Shown here: positions 24,470-37,165 of the stretch, piece after piece | How the letters are laid out: the number at the start of each line of letters is the position of its first letter | How positions within the stretch are numbered: position 1 is the stretch's first letter | From: Rhyzopertha dominica | Lineage: Eukaryota > Arthropoda > Insecta > Coleoptera > Bostrichidae | Assembly (NCBI GenBank): GCA_025024175.1 | Contig: QCXZ01000041.1 | Location: forward strand, 23,679,786 to 23,743,785 | Direction: 5' to 3' | DNA length: 64,000 nucleotides | Translations under genes and position numbers: made by a program | Notes under the pieces: model-generated | Told to the model about the DNA's origin: nothing | The model's database searches: none | What the model saw: only the letters and a program-made list of their open reading frames with translations

Positions 24470-27400
24470 TTAGGGTGTCCCAGTTTAGTTGTAATTGTAC
24501 GGTAACTATTAATACTAGAGGATTGCGGACATTAATGTGTATTGCGTACCTATATTTTTAATTTTATTTTTTAATGATACTGGTGAATAGTATTAATTTT
24601 TTTCTCATAAAAGCGCTCATGTAGTTCTTTTGTCGGTTATCAATGATGCTACATTGCTTAGCGTCTCATTATTTACATCCATTTTGGCAAAAATACAAAA
24701 TCTGTCAAAAGTACTAAAAAATGGAATATTACTAGAATTACTTTAAATAAAAACAATGTATAAATTTTCTTTATCAGAAAAAAAAGAAGTTCTTTCAACC
24801 ATAGCAAAGTCAACTATGGTTGTGTTTCAGCTCAAAACAAACAATTCTGAGTAAGGCAATAGATTGAAGATGAAAAATTTCTTTAAAATACGGGTATAAT
24901 ATGGTAGAAAAAACACAACGGATATGTCTATGGCCTTAAAATGATCTGGAAATATCGGTGAGATAATATTCGCACATCTCTAATTTTCCTTATTATTCAG
25001 GAAGGTACGCATTAGGTGGGACATATGTTATGCGGAAGTAAACCTGCTGGAATAAATACATTATTATTAAAATCAAATAAATGAAAGAAGCATTTACAAT
25101 GTTAAATGACATTTCCTATAACTTGTGCTGCAAATTAGTGTAAACTTTCTCTTAACAATTTTTGTCAGAAAAACACTGTCAGTTTTAGTTTTTATGTCAA
25201 GGGAAAGTATTAATAGTAGTATTAAGTTACATATGGAATGTACAAACAGGTTGCATTGTATACTGAAGAAAAACATGGTATAAACATCGATTAATATGAG
25301 TAAAATAGCAACCGTACGATTAATTCAATTTTGAGCAACTTTGAACACGTGTTTAACGAAACTCAAAATTTTTGTTTGTGTGGACTATCACGATCATATT
25401 CAACTAGTTACACTACATATTACGTACAATTACATCAGTGCAAATCCATGCACATTCCTGAAAGCCGGTGACCTACAATTGCTCGCTGTACGCGACAAAC
25501 AGCAACGTTCTCCGCACAGCAAAGAACACAGCAAACCAGTTACCTAAGACATTAACCACGAACATAACTCTTTTATACTACTCTATCATAAGCTATTAAA
25601 GTTTTATTCCCACAACAGTACAATCGCATCGAACACGCGTATAACGGATCACCGACGATTACGCCTCTTAGATTAAAAACTTCTAACAATTTCAACTACT
25701 AGTCTAGACGTGTTATGTGGGTCAGTCTTGATTTTTTTATCGGGTTTCAAAACATTTTAAACACCACCGATTTATTCGACGTAACAGTCAAGGATATTTT
25801 TGCATAAAAATATCTCGGAATATTCAGACTGGCCCTCAGTAGCTGGCTCCGTTCCTGTGAATTTTTATATGAGGTCTAATTCAAACGCGCTAGAAATAAC
25901 GCTGTAAATCCGGTTACTTCATAATAAATAAGTAATCGGGATTGTAGGCAGTGGATAAACACCCAGATTTAATGATTATATCTTCCCATTCCAATTTAGT
26001 TCTCTGTGTCGTTTTTCTTTTACAAGGCACACGAACATGTTATATGGAATTCTTTTTTTATAAATAACGAAAATAATGATTCCGAAATTTAAATGGACGT
26101 GCCCAGGAATTTAGAAACATAAGGAATCAAATATATCCACTTTATTAACTCCAGGGCACAATTCGGAAGGATATTGCCAAACATTTAATAACATTTATTC
26201 AATATATAAACGTCTGAAATGTTTTGATAGCCATATACTAAGAATTCCGTTATCGATAACGATTCTTTTTTGTACGAATATTTATTCCTAAAATACGAAA
26301 AAAGTAAGTAATAAAATAGCTTCTTATGCGAGGTATCCCTCAACCTAAAGGCATAATCTGACAAGAATGTTAGGTAGGTCAAAATTAACCAAAAATCTAA
26401 ATAATATTGTTTCTAATCCTATGTTTATTTATGATATAGGGTGTCGAAGTTTCACAGACCAGTTCAGTTTTATGTTTACCAATTATATTTCACTAGAGTC
26501 AACCCGAAAACCTGATATTTTCAATTACTGTAGTGAACACAATGGTGCAGATATAAAAATAAAGGTTCGTTTTATTTATAGTACCATCGTTTAATGACTC
26601 AATTCAAACGCTATAGAACAGGCATGCAAGTACTTTTCGATAAAATTAACCATATCCGACAAATTCGAGGTTAAACACGTCACATTAAATTAATGAATGA
26701 TAACAAAAGTATGTAATGTCATTTTTTGTCGACGCTGCTACAAACTATGTTATTGAAAAATTACATTCTGTAAAGCACAATTTCCAAAGCGTAACGGCAC
26801 TTTAGGATGTTAAACTAAAGAACAAAACGAAAAATGCATAAGTTCTAACAATTTTCATGTAAGACTTTGGGTATTTCGTAAAAAAATTATCGATTAAATC
26901 AATTTGCCGCCTCTCAGGAAAGTTATGTATATTGGCCATCTGTCGATTTCTGAATTATTTGATATATTTTAATATGAGAAAACGCCTGGGAGTGTGTATT
27001 TTCAACATATTCTGTAGTATTTTGTGGAATAATTAACTTTAAGGTTGCAGAAAGCTCACATTTCGGAACTGTGGTGTAACATTGATCTGCAACCTTCAAC
27101 CACTATCGCCGTGTATATTGTAGCTTGGCAGCAGTTACAAAAAGGCGGCATAAAGAATTCAGAAACCAACGCCGCCCGCGTTGTATGAATCATTTATAGA
27201 AACCCTGTATTTTGTTGAACCAGGATTGTCTTAACAAGCTTTGTGGTGCCTTACATATGCAATTAATTACTTGCCAGAAAAGACAAATGGCAGCAGAAAA
27301 TACAACCACTTTTTACAAAAAAAAACTGGTTAAAACTTAACAGATTCTACCAAAATAACGATCAAATGTATATATTTCCTGAATGTATTTATAACGATTA

Positions 27401-28680
27401 TAAGAGGTAGTTAGTTAGGTTAATAGACCAATATATGTCTAAAAAAGTATTGCTATCTTTGACCACGGATCTGAATAGTGGTGTACATGGCAGGACATTT
27501 GAGCGGCAATCAAAAAGTCACATATAGCAATTTTGTATTCTTCTATTTCTATTTCCTTAATTTTACAATATAATTCATGTTAATTTAATAAAACCCAGAA
27601 TAAAACAGTTAAACTACTGATGAATGAAAAAATGTCAAAAATACATAGAAATCTATGCAACGGATGGTATTTCGAAAACCTTTTAAATAAATAGGTAGAC
27701 ATTCACTTGTCCTATAGGTAGTATAGTTATTGTTATTGTTTGCTAATACTATTGTTCTTCATATTATGTTTTGTGCTGTTACTTATTAATAAGATTTTAC
27801 TGTTTTATGTCGAGTTTTACATAATTAACCTAAAGTAGACTCTCAAATTAATGACACGCTTACTAGGTTAGAAGTATTTTATGAAATATCTTGGAACATA
27901 TACGAACAGTCGATAAAAACGAATTAAAAAAAACTTTGGTAAGGAAACAAAATTGTTCTAAGGTAAGTTGGTTTATTTTGGTTTATTTTAATCGAAGAAA
28001 GCTACTCTTAACATATGTCCCATTCGTTACTGTACACCCTGTATAGGCCTACTAACCCAACTAACTACCTACCAAAGTAACTGTTTTTCCTAGCAAATGC
28101 TGAAAGTAATTCGCGACTTCCACTGACCCGAACAATGCAACTAAAAATAACTCTAAGAAAGCTACTTTCGTGACATTTGATACTATAATATACAATTCTT
28201 GATACAACCCCTTCAATCTGAAGGAGGCAAAGAACTTCAAAAGCTAAGATTGATGCATGGGTATGTTAGTGCTCTAAAATATTGGTACACGTTTGAAAAG
28301 CTGGAAATTTTGCACAGCTTCTGAAGAGGTGACCATGAATTATGACATCTACGCTTTGATATAATAACAACAATAATAAATATTGCACCTAGAACAGTTA
28401 TTCACGTCATTAGGCCGTTGTGCAGCAAATAACAGACGCTGTTGATTAGTTGTAAACAAAGGCGATAGCCGAGGTTTACAATGTTTTTTGCGTATCGACC
28501 TTTTGTCGTTCAACATTTTTCGTAATCCTATTTTAAAATAATTCTTTTCACTTGGCTCCAAAGAAGAGAATGCGTTTCAAATATTAATAAAATAGGTGCA
28601 TCACAGATAAACAAAATTTACTTTTTGAGTTTTCTGTGCTATTACAAGAGGTACGAGTACAACTTCATGTAAAATACTAG
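24470..28680. other. No gene recognised
   Basis: AT-rich, no protein motif seen. A ctgtacaccctgtatagg word at about 28030-28047 resembles transposon ends, but its partner was not found. Confidence 0.4.
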
Positions 28681-28684
28681 AAGA

Positions 28685-29420
28685 ATCTCGTGCAGCAATT
28701 GTGAATTTGCTGACAGGAATAACTAAAAGAGAAATATCAAAAAGAATAAGATTTCCACAAGATTTGCAACGTTGAAAATCGCTTTAAAAGTTTATGACAA
28801 TATTGGCATTTCACTTTTTATTCAATCGACTGTAGATGATTTAAAAAATAGCAGTAAGAAAATTTTGGTTACACTGAACGTAACTGATAACGTAAAAACA
28901 AAAACAGTAGAGCACTAGTCATTCCGAAAGGTCTTTCTTTTCATTCGTATGGCTTGAAGGTACCAAAAATACGCTGAATGTGACCTTCCAATCTGGGAAT
29001 TCAACAATTTTGCATTGATTACAGAAATAGTAAATATTGTGGACATCCATAGTATTGGAGGTGTCACAAAGAGTTGTTACGTCTTTAAAATTGGAGAATC
29101 CGAACCTCTACATAAAGCACTCGTTTCAGCGGCCATCAGATACCTTGCCTGTGGAAAATAGTGTTAATCTGCTATCAGTGAAAAAACTTGGAGGTTGGAA
29201 GACCTCCGCGGTGATGTAAACACATCTACCTACATTGAGAAGTCTGTTTCAAGAAGCATAAAAATCACGAAACAACTGTTTCAAAATTGTGAAAATGCTG
29301 CAGCTACAGCGACAATAGTATCTAGAAGTTCAACCACTACACATTCACTACATCTTGAAATGATCATCAAGCTAGTGGAACTTTCTAAATTTGCTATAAT
29401 CAAGCTGTTGAACAAGTGAA
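28685..29420 (+). pseudogene. Crypton-like tyrosine recombinase remnant
   Basis: Separate frames give VDDLKNSSKKILVTLNVTDN followed by KTKT (the block before the catalytic core in this family), then HSFQRPSDTLPVENSVNLL with LGGWKTSAV, and after a stop TYIEKSVSRSIKITKQLF. H..R, GW and a later Tyr in a TYIE/GYIE context are the recombinase active-site elements, typical of the Crypton-type recombinases found in insect genomes. Stops near 29217 and frame changes show that it is dead. The N-terminal half is barely recognisable. Confidence 0.7.
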
Positions 29421-30373
29421 TTCAGGACTTTCAAATTCGCATGGCTTATTAAACTGCCTATATAGTTGACCACGTTATGTAGAAATATACTAAAAATATG
29501 AAACAAATAAGTTAATATTATAAATATGACGCTGCGAATAACAAATCAACAAATGATTACTTATGGAATCGATATCAATACATAGAAAAAAGTATCTGCA
29601 TTGTATATGGCAATGAGTAGGTTAACGAAAAAGAGACAACTTCTAGGTCAAAATAAGCACATAAAATTATAAGAATAACCATCGTAAACTAAAAGTAGTA
29701 GCCTAATACGAAATTTTCCGAGACAATTTTTATCGAGCCAGCCTCCGATTTTTCTAAAAAGCCGGAATTTCTATTACACGCTCGACCAGCCGACTTGAAA
29801 ATAAACGTAACAAAACACTGCTTCCTGCTGTTTACTGCAGCGCATTTCGGCCGATAGTATATAGGTACCCGAAACCATTTTTGGTCACGGCGTCGGGAAA
29901 TCCGACGCCCGGCGTCGTTCTCCGTCACACCTATGGGAATGCTTCGTTTGTCGTCCTCCAACAGGCTGATTCTGCGCGAAGTATTACTCTACACAAAATA
30001 TTGCTACAGGGAGCTGGGTTACAAATTTAAATTTATACAGTTACAACATACCTATCATCGTAGGTGTAGGTTATATTTATTGAAAAAGTAATCATAAGAA
30101 GGTCGAAGTAAGAAATGTGGAGCCTGTTGGACTAAAATCTGTACGGTTGATTTAAATTGTGAACTTGATTCCAGAATTCTGATTTGTCCATTTCGATATT
30201 CCAAGAGCGCAAGCTGTCATTTTTAAAATAACAAATGCCGATCGATTTGAGGTTAAGTATTTCACTTATGTGCGGTATTGTTTACTACACAGCAAAGGAG
30301 GCTGGGCGTTCGTTATAACGCGTCCTTAAAAGAAGGATCGCTGTATCGTGGACGGGAAAATCTCCGCACTGAC
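29421..30373. other. Intronic sequence next to alpha-actinin exon; GC-rich patch
   Basis: No gene seen. A GC-rich patch at about 29870-29960 contains two cgacgcc/ggcgtcg inverted words, able to form a small hairpin. If the alpha-actinin exon is placed correctly this lies in its first intron, where a regulatory element would be plausible, but nothing specific can be named. Confidence 0.35.
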
Positions 30374-30493
30374 CTTTTTTTGCTGTTTCTCCCAGGCCGG
30401 GTCCAAGAGGCCCTCACGCTCCCATTCCTCCTCCTGCTCCATGTAACCGTCGCTATAGTGATCGATGTTATTATAACCGTCCGTGCTGATCAT
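30374..30493 (-). CDS. Actn: Alpha-actinin, first coding exon
   Basis: Forty codons from the ATG at 30493 to a splice donor AAG|GTCAGT at 30373. The part DGYMEQEEEWEREGLLDPAW followed by EKQQKK is the invariant N-terminus of insect alpha-actinin just before the first calponin-homology domain (whose TFTAWC start must lie in the next exon). Alpha-actinin is a spectrin-family dimer that crosslinks F-actin at muscle Z-discs and cell adhesions. The first 15 residues (MISTDGYNNIDHYSD) are the variable leader; an in-frame stop lies upstream at 30524-30526, so 30493 is the most likely start. The gene is read leftward; I found no second exon in the 30 kb to the left, so intron 1 probably runs past the window edge. 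Confidence 0.95.
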
Positions 30494-30760
30494 CCTGGGG
30501 TCTCTCACGCGACTTAAGCAGCGCTAATTGTTTTCGTTTTTAATCAATTCGTTCGATAGATGTAACTGAAAGTCGTGCACAGCACACGACTCGACGCGCA
30601 CCAGCCCAAACCCGAGTGCAGACTGAAGTCTGTTTCGAGAGCGCAACTGCCGACGGTCACCCCGAGCCAAAAAAAGGTGGTTTGGTGAAGAGTGGTGGGT
30701 GCCTGTCTCTAGATATCGCAACGGCACGGCAGTACCCAGCTGCTATGCACCAATGATAAA
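30494..30760 (-). promoter_or_regulatory. Probable 5' UTR and promoter side of alpha-actinin
   Basis: A clearly GC-richer, CpG-containing stretch directly upstream of the start exon, within otherwise AT-rich DNA. On the minus strand it contains TTCAGTC (30619-30630 region), which fits the arthropod initiator TCAGT. No TATA box was recognised. The inference rests mainly on position. Confidence 0.35.
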
Positions 30761-31530
30761 TAGCTATCTTTGTTTCAAATTTAAAAAGCAGTGTAAACAA
30801 ATAGTTGACTAATCAGAAATCGTCGTATCATTGCTAACGGTTCTTATTGGTTCAAAATTAAGAGGCCATATTGCCAGACTTCCAAGGTTATTTATCAAAT
30901 TGTTTTAAAAGTCGGAACAACAAGTGCCAAATTTAATTTCTGATGGGTAGGAACAGGCACGGATTGCGGGAGGACCACTTTCCTCTAATTTTGGGGTACA
31001 CTTTGTGCCATGCTATAGTTCCCAGATGAAAATGACGGTCATATGGTGACTTTTTAGGAAATTTAGTGTTTATAGGTTGTTAAAGTCAATCCTAACCTCT
31101 CTTTTTAACAAGCCACAAGCCACTGAAATGAAGAAATGACGAACCTGGAACGCTGACTAACCGCTTAAAGAGTGAAGCCTGAAGCTGCGAATAGAAACGG
31201 GTCCGTTGTTAGCGAGTGGGGTGTGATCTATCTCGCACTCACTGCGGTGATATAAGCGTATTGTTACATTTACACATATTATTAATTTAGCTCAGCGCGG
31301 TTGGAATCAACTTACCTGTATTACATTTAGATAACGCAAGGGACTTCCTAACAAGATAAAAGAGTAATTTTACCTTTTTGAGATGCTGTAAAGTAAAAAT
31401 ACTGCTACGCAAAGCGACGGTCTTCCAGGTGATTAATAATGAAAAAAGGACTATGTAGATGATAGTTAGATAATAAGTATTTCACAGAGTAATAAAATAA
31501 TGTAGGTAATAATATTACATAAAAATTCGA
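30761..31530. other. No gene recognised
   Basis: Flank upstream of alpha-actinin. No protein motif or clear repeat seen. Confidence 0.35.
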
Positions 31531-31539
31531 CAGAAGATC

Positions 31540-32319
31540 AGAGAATCCTCAAGTGTGGCAGTTTGCTGAAACCATCGTTTAGACGTTGATGCGTCGACTT
31601 TCATTGTCGACATCGGCAACATGTAGACAACGTCGACTACGTCAACAATAAAGGTTATAATTAGAAGTTAGATTATGTTTGTGTGTAGTCTGTTAATATA
31701 CTGCCCTGATTTCTTGTTTTTTCCAGCCGTGAATTTGAAAACTGTGTTAAGTATAAAATATTTCACATTAAGGAGTGAATATGCTGACGTAGAGTCAAAC
31801 TTAGAACTCTTGAAGAAGCAGATGAAATGGTAACCTAATTGTTGTTATAGCAGTGTTGGCGTACATAAGTTTAATGAAAATGATAAAAATGGTTTTGTTT
31901 ATTTACTGAACAGCGTTTTAACATAAACAGAAACGAGTAATTATTATTGTTTAACCATTGTTTACGTTGCCGACATCACCAAATTAGTCGACCTCGACGC
32001 TAATGTCGAGGTGTCGACTGTCATCATAGCGCAACCCTGGACGGAAATGTCTCACGATGGAAACATCGAAAATCGACGTTGCGGGAAGTTATAGAACATT
32101 CTGGAAAATTAATCTGCAGACGAAAGAACGACCCCTAAGTGTGACACATTGCCGTAACTGTCTCGCTTTGGAGATGTCGAGAATCGACGTTTCGAGAATG
32201 TCATAGAACATTCTAGAACATCCAATAGAAGACGAAAGAGTGACACATTGCCAAAACCGTCTCGCGACTGCACAGAAACACTGGCCCAGCGAAGCGGGTA
32301 TACACAACACACCAACTAG
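31540..32319 (+). mobile_element. Helitron-like element with CTAG end, interrupted by another insertion
   Basis: Partial unit at 31540-31590 (cctcaagtgtggca), then further units at 32035-32250 with tctcgc, aaaatcgacgtttcg and tagaacattct, as in the 18.2-kb element. The 3' end has ggcccagcgaagcggg, a short hairpin-forming word, followed after 15 bases by CTAG|T at 32316-32320, as in Helitrons (CTRR end, T after it). The 5' end is not visible. Confidence 0.65.
31590..32030. mobile_element. Insertion inside the Helitron repeats with inverted gtcgac-rich ends
   Basis: Left end region tgcgtcgactttcattgtcg then acatcggcaac; right end region gttgccgacatcac, then gtcgac words and cattagc/gacatt in inverse. 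The long imperfect inverted ends and lack of any coding motif suggest a MITE. It splits the tandem units of the surrounding Helitron. Confidence 0.45.
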
Positions 32320-33590
32320 TCTGAGAATATTGAACCAAGAACATGCGAGCATCAACGCATTACCCCTTTATATAATGCATCAGACGTGTCCGCGTTAATA
32401 CTACGTGTGTATCGAAGATACAGCTCACCCGCAATTTACTCTATCTGATCTTTAAGGAAAAATGAGCTAAAACAACAAACGTCTATTAATTAAAAAATGT
32501 GGACACGTGGATGCAAACTGATAGGTATGAAACTGAACTAGAGTGTCCAGGATGGTACGGTGGTAGAGCTGAGACCTTCACCATTTCAGGACCCGCACAT
32601 GCGCAACAGGTAAAATCATGTTTTCACGTTTTCTCTGCGACATCGTCAATCACAAAACAATATGAGAAGGAGTCCACCTAATTTGCCGGTTGGCTGCAGA
32701 TTAACGGGTTATAATGCAAAATTTTTACAGGCTGAACAAAATTCCTGCGGGCCAGAGCATATTATGGCTATAAGCAATAAAATTAACACCCCCTTATCCC
32801 CTACACATGCCTCTACCCATCGCATTTTTAGCTACAGATTGACAATAAGCTACAATGTAACTGTTTTGCAGGTGAAGAAAATTTCTGCAGGTCAAAATGT
32901 AGAAGTTGGCGGTAATAGGGTGTTTAGTACAAATTTATATTAGCAAATTATGAGATAATCAGAATATGGGCTGACCTGCAAATATTTTGCCCATTCTGCA
33001 ATGGATTTATATTGTAAACGTTTAACCTACGGCCAATCTGCCAACGTACAATTATTAAAGTCACCCCAGCATAAGCAATTAATTTTCTTACGTGTTTGAC
33101 TTATAAATGGCTTATTTATCGCGTCCTTAACGACTGTTCAGGTCAGTACATCCAAGGGAAATAATAAAAGCTGACAATTGAATCATTATTTCCAATCTTC
33201 TAAACGCAAAGCGTAAAACTATAATGCTGGTAGTAACAATGGTGCGTTATTTACCTACATCCCTGCCGCTAACCCAATCGCTGTTGAAATTGACTGGCCA
33301 AAAGTCTTTAAACGTAAGCAGTAATAAGCATCCATCTTCGGCAACCTTATTGCCTGCTACAGACCACTTCTAATTCCATTCTTGATAGCTTTTCCAAAAT
33401 GGCATTGTAAGTATGTTGGGAAAACAGTTGACAACCACAAAATGAAAGCTTCTCTGCTACCAACAGATGACTTTACACATAAAAAGCGACAAAAAAGAAA
33501 AAAGATTTTTGTAAAGTAAAGGAGGAGTATTTTATAAATATATTAGTGTGTTGTTGCTGCGGGAAATGTTAAAGGGCACATAGGTAGGTA
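32320..33590. other. No gene recognised
   Basis: AT-rich. The open frames at 32499-32943 have no recognised motif. Confidence 0.4.
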
Positions 33591-33594
33591 GGTC

Positions 33595-35490
33595 TTCAAA
33601 AATTTGTTGTCAAGCCATTCAAGTCATTTGCTAAACTTTTGGGAAAAGATGAAGATCTTGAAAAACACGGTAATAATATATATCATCCAGAGGCTATCCA
33701 AGCAGCTAAACTATTCCTCTAAAACTATTATGATCCACACAAAGTTTTAATAAATCAGATTAATGAACAAAGAAAGATAGAAGTAAATGAAAGCAAAAGG
33801 CTATTAAAACCCATAATTAAAACCATCATGTGGTTAGGACGACAGAATGTGGCTTTTAGAGAAGATGGAGATGATGGACGTCTTATGACAGAAGACGAAA
33901 GGGAAGACCTAGCCCTATACATGAGGGTGATCTTCGTGAACTCCTTCGGATTCATGTCCAATCCGGTGACGAAATTTTAGAAGAACGCCTTAAATCAATG
34001 GAGTCGAAGGCAACCTCTATAAGTAAATCGACTCAAAATCAACTTATTGTACTCGTATGTATTTAGGGAGATTTTATGGCTGCTATACTAAAAAAATTTA
34101 AACAATACTTGATACTTGATAAAATATCAGATGTTTCTCACATATCACGGCTAAGCATTGTGTTGAGGTACGTCACGGGTGGATACGTTAGAGAAGATTT
34201 TTTACACTTTGCTGATGCACCCAAATCTATTTATTAAAAATCCATTAACCCAAACTAACCAATTTTGTGAGTTAGCACTTTTGGTCAATTTGTGACAAAC
34301 ACAATAAAAAAAACTTAATCTGAATTTAAGACGGTGTGTTGGTATAGGTACTGATGGATGGATCTGGCATCATGGCGTCTGAGCTATGCGGAGACGTGGT
34401 TGAAGTACAGAAATGCAAGGTGCCCGTGTTGCAGTTTGCAGTCATGCATTAAATCCTTCACTGTCCAAATCTTCTTCAAATGCAAAGTGTAAGAAACGCC
34501 ATGAATGATACAGTTTCTTGCTTTGAAGCTTTGTTTTGAATAACGTGTTGGCGACCAATGTTAAAAGTATTTGTGAGAAGAGATCCATAATTTCCTGTTA
34601 ACCTCCCAGATATTGTAGATGCTCTTTACGAAATTCCTGAGTGACAAGAAACCCAACCTTCTAAAAATTGCAGTTCCTTGCAGTAGCAATTTTATTGTTT
34701 CAGTTGTATGCACGAGTGAAGTTTTTGTTACTACTGTAAACTTAAGCCAATATTTGCAAAAAGAAAGTATTACAGTGGATACAAGTTCTGTAGTACACAG
34801 CACTAAGAGTGATTAAAGAAATAAGAGAGAAAATGCTGAGAGAATTTTAAAAGTGTAACACTACTGCCAGATCCCTCGGTATTGAAATCACTGGGCCACG
34901 CTTGAATAAACGACAAATGCACATAAAAAATCACCTGCATTAAATCAACAATGCTATTTAGTACTAGTTTTCTAGTACATTTAACTACTAGAAACTGCAA
35001 CAGAAGACTGAAAAAGTAGATTTTCTGTTGGAACTATGTGGCATTATAGTTTAACGATGCTTTTTCCTAATCAAATGAAGAAAGAAAACTATAAAGAAGC
35101 TCAGTAAAAATCCAAATTAATGCAAATTTGCTTAATGTTGAAGAAAGTGTATCTAAATAGTTGTTGCTTAATTATTTAATTTGGAGGAAGAAGCGGGAAA
35201 ATAAAAAAGATGGTGGTGCTGTTTTGCTAACAAATGCAGTGCCATCTTAAAGCCTTTGTAATGAAATTTTTTCCCTTATTTCATGTTTACATTACCTGCA
35301 AGTGTTGCCAGCGCTGAAAAGTTTATGCTGAGAAAACTAAAAACCTGGTTGCGGTCCGGAATGGGGAAGATAAGATTATTGGACTTGGACTAATGTACAT
35401 TTACAGCGATTGACATTCAAAGTGTTACAGACCGTTTTGGGAATCAATCTAACAGTAGATTAGAGTTTGTTGATTAAAGTTTGATACAGT
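33595..35490 (+). pseudogene. hAT-family (ZMYM1-like) transposase pseudogene
   Basis: Frames scattered over 1.9 kb follow the order of a TTF-zinc-finger/hAT transposase. 33.77-33.9 kb: RLLKPIIKTIMWLGRQNVAF. About 33.93-34.05 kb: LRIHVQSGDEILEERLKS and STQNQLI. About 34.1-34.2 kb: DKISDVSHISRLSIVLRYV then REDFL (RNase-H-fold Asp region). About 34.35 kb: GIGTDG then ASELCGDVVEVQK. 34.75-34.81 kb: LSQYLQKESITVDTSS. 35.3-35.4 kb: ASAEK.MLRKLKTWLRSGMG, the C-terminal hAT dimerisation region. Many stops and frameshifts. Element ends were not found. Confidence 0.8.
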
Positions 35491-35499
35491 TTTTGTATA

Positions 35500-36200
35500 A
35501 ATAAACACACTGCAGCTCATCAAAGAATCTGACTGGAACTAATTTCTGTTTTATTTGTCGGTTTTTGTATTTTTTATATTAATTGTAATTAGATAATTTT
35601 TAGGCCCCATACCGTTTGAAATGAAAGACGAAAAGAAAGTATATTATTGTTATAGTAGGTAGATCTAACATAATTTTTGACTACTAATTTTGAAATGTAG
35701 TGTTTGTTTCACAATCTTTTACATCAAAAAAAAAGACACGAATAAGCCTCAAAATGCATCTTAAACAGTCCTTATCCCAAAAAATTTTCAAGACCCCATT
35801 CCTCTTGGCAGTATTCCGTACCTCTGGATTCCCTGGTGAATTCGCCTTTCCCCAAGTCACAGCTTCGGATCCGTGCCTGGATGTGAAGGCAAATATATAT
35901 AAGTAAAGATATACCTAGTATACAGCGTAAGTAATGACAACCTTTAGTTCGAAGTATCTGGAAAAATAAAAATTGGAAGGTTTTGAAAACTGTTACAGTA
36001 ACTAAATCAGAGAGTGTCATTCGAATTAAAATATTATCAGATTGCTACATCTATCTAGCCGGTAAGTAACTTATTTTAAATTAAATACCCTTTATTGACG
36101 TGACGAGTCACCTTTCATTTTGTCGTACATTCTGTGCATTACTAGCAACAGCCAATGTCATCTAGCGTGCCGATAGACAACACCATTTAACGGTATTTGT
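35500..36200. other. No gene recognised
   Basis: AT-rich flank between the hAT pseudogene and the next inverted-repeat element. Confidence 0.35.
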
Positions 36201-36204
36201 TGCA

Positions 36205-37165
36205 ATTGTAGGGTATCTCAGTACCTTTTACTGATAGGGGTTGCGGTTTTGACATTACTGTATTACCATTTTTATTATATCGTCTTTTGTTCTAAAGCTA
36301 TAGTCAACTTTTGAGTAATGTAACATTTCTCTAGCTGTTAGTATCTCGCTTGGGTATGTGTAGACATTTTTTACAAATATTCTTATTTTGAATACAGTGG
36401 CGTACTCAGAATTTTTTAGGGGGTCACATTTTAAAGATATGACACAAACTTGCATTTTTTAATGGAAACCATTGTTGGTTTTACTATGATTGAAGAGATT
36501 TATTAGAAAATGCATTGTTAGGTTTATTTTTACTAATCTTGGTATTATTCCAATTTCTGTAACAGTTTAATGAGATTTTACGTTTTTCATCAAAATGGAT
36601 GTAAATAATTGACGCTAAACAATGCATAGATACTTATCTCCAAATAAACTTAATGCGCGCCTTTAGGAGTCATGCATGTATCTAAATATGCATAGGTATA
36701 TTATTTTTAACGAATTAAAATTTTTATTTAATAGGTAATATAAATTGTAAATTATATTTTGTTTTCTTGTGGCATAGCCTGCTGAATGTAAATGTAAAAT
36801 CTGATTCAATTACTAAAAAAAATTGGAATAATACCAAAATTATTTAAAATAAACCAAACAATGTATAAATATTTTTATTCAGAAAAACTAGGTCTTTTGA
36901 ACAAGTTATATCTAAAAAAATTGACGTCCTAAAGAAAATCTAAATACGCCACTGGATTTAGAATAAAAATCTCTATAAGAAGTGTCTTCGCAGTTTTTTT
37001 TTTGTATTTACATACCCAAGTGAGATATTGAGAGCTGAAGAAATGTTCCATTACTTAAAATTAACAACAAGAAAGCAATAAAGTAATGTCGAAATCACAA
37101 CCCTTTATCATTAATAGTTGCCGAGATACCCTACAATTACAACGAGGATAGGACACCCTGTACAA
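36205..37165. mobile_element. TIR element (AATTGTAGGGTATCTC ends) with nested insertion
   Basis: The left arm starts aattgtagggtatctcagta and runs through gacattact, aatgtaacatttct and cttgggtatgt to about 36360. The right arm (37165 down to 37010) repeats these words in inverse. Arms are about 150-160 bp and diverged. No transposase is present, so it is non-autonomous. A second element sits in the middle. Confidence 0.6.
36395..36954. mobile_element. Nested 560-bp element with CAGTGGCGTA termini
   Basis: Begins CAGTGGCGTACTCAG and ends ATACGCCACTG, perfect 10-bp inverted ends, inside the element at 36205-37165. Ends CAGTGGCG are seen in hAT-type elements. A clear 8-bp target duplication could not be read. 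No coding motif inside. Confidence 0.6.

Noticed and set aside
28349..28561. Minus-strand 70-codon frame as alpha-actinin exon 2
   Set aside because: No calponin-homology motif (no TFTAWC-like start).
30494..30508. Upstream GTG start for the alpha-actinin exon
   Set aside because: GTG is not a normal nuclear start codon; the ATG at 30493 lies five codons further in.
30278..30517. 79-codon plus-strand frame
   Set aside because: Antisense of the alpha-actinin exon.
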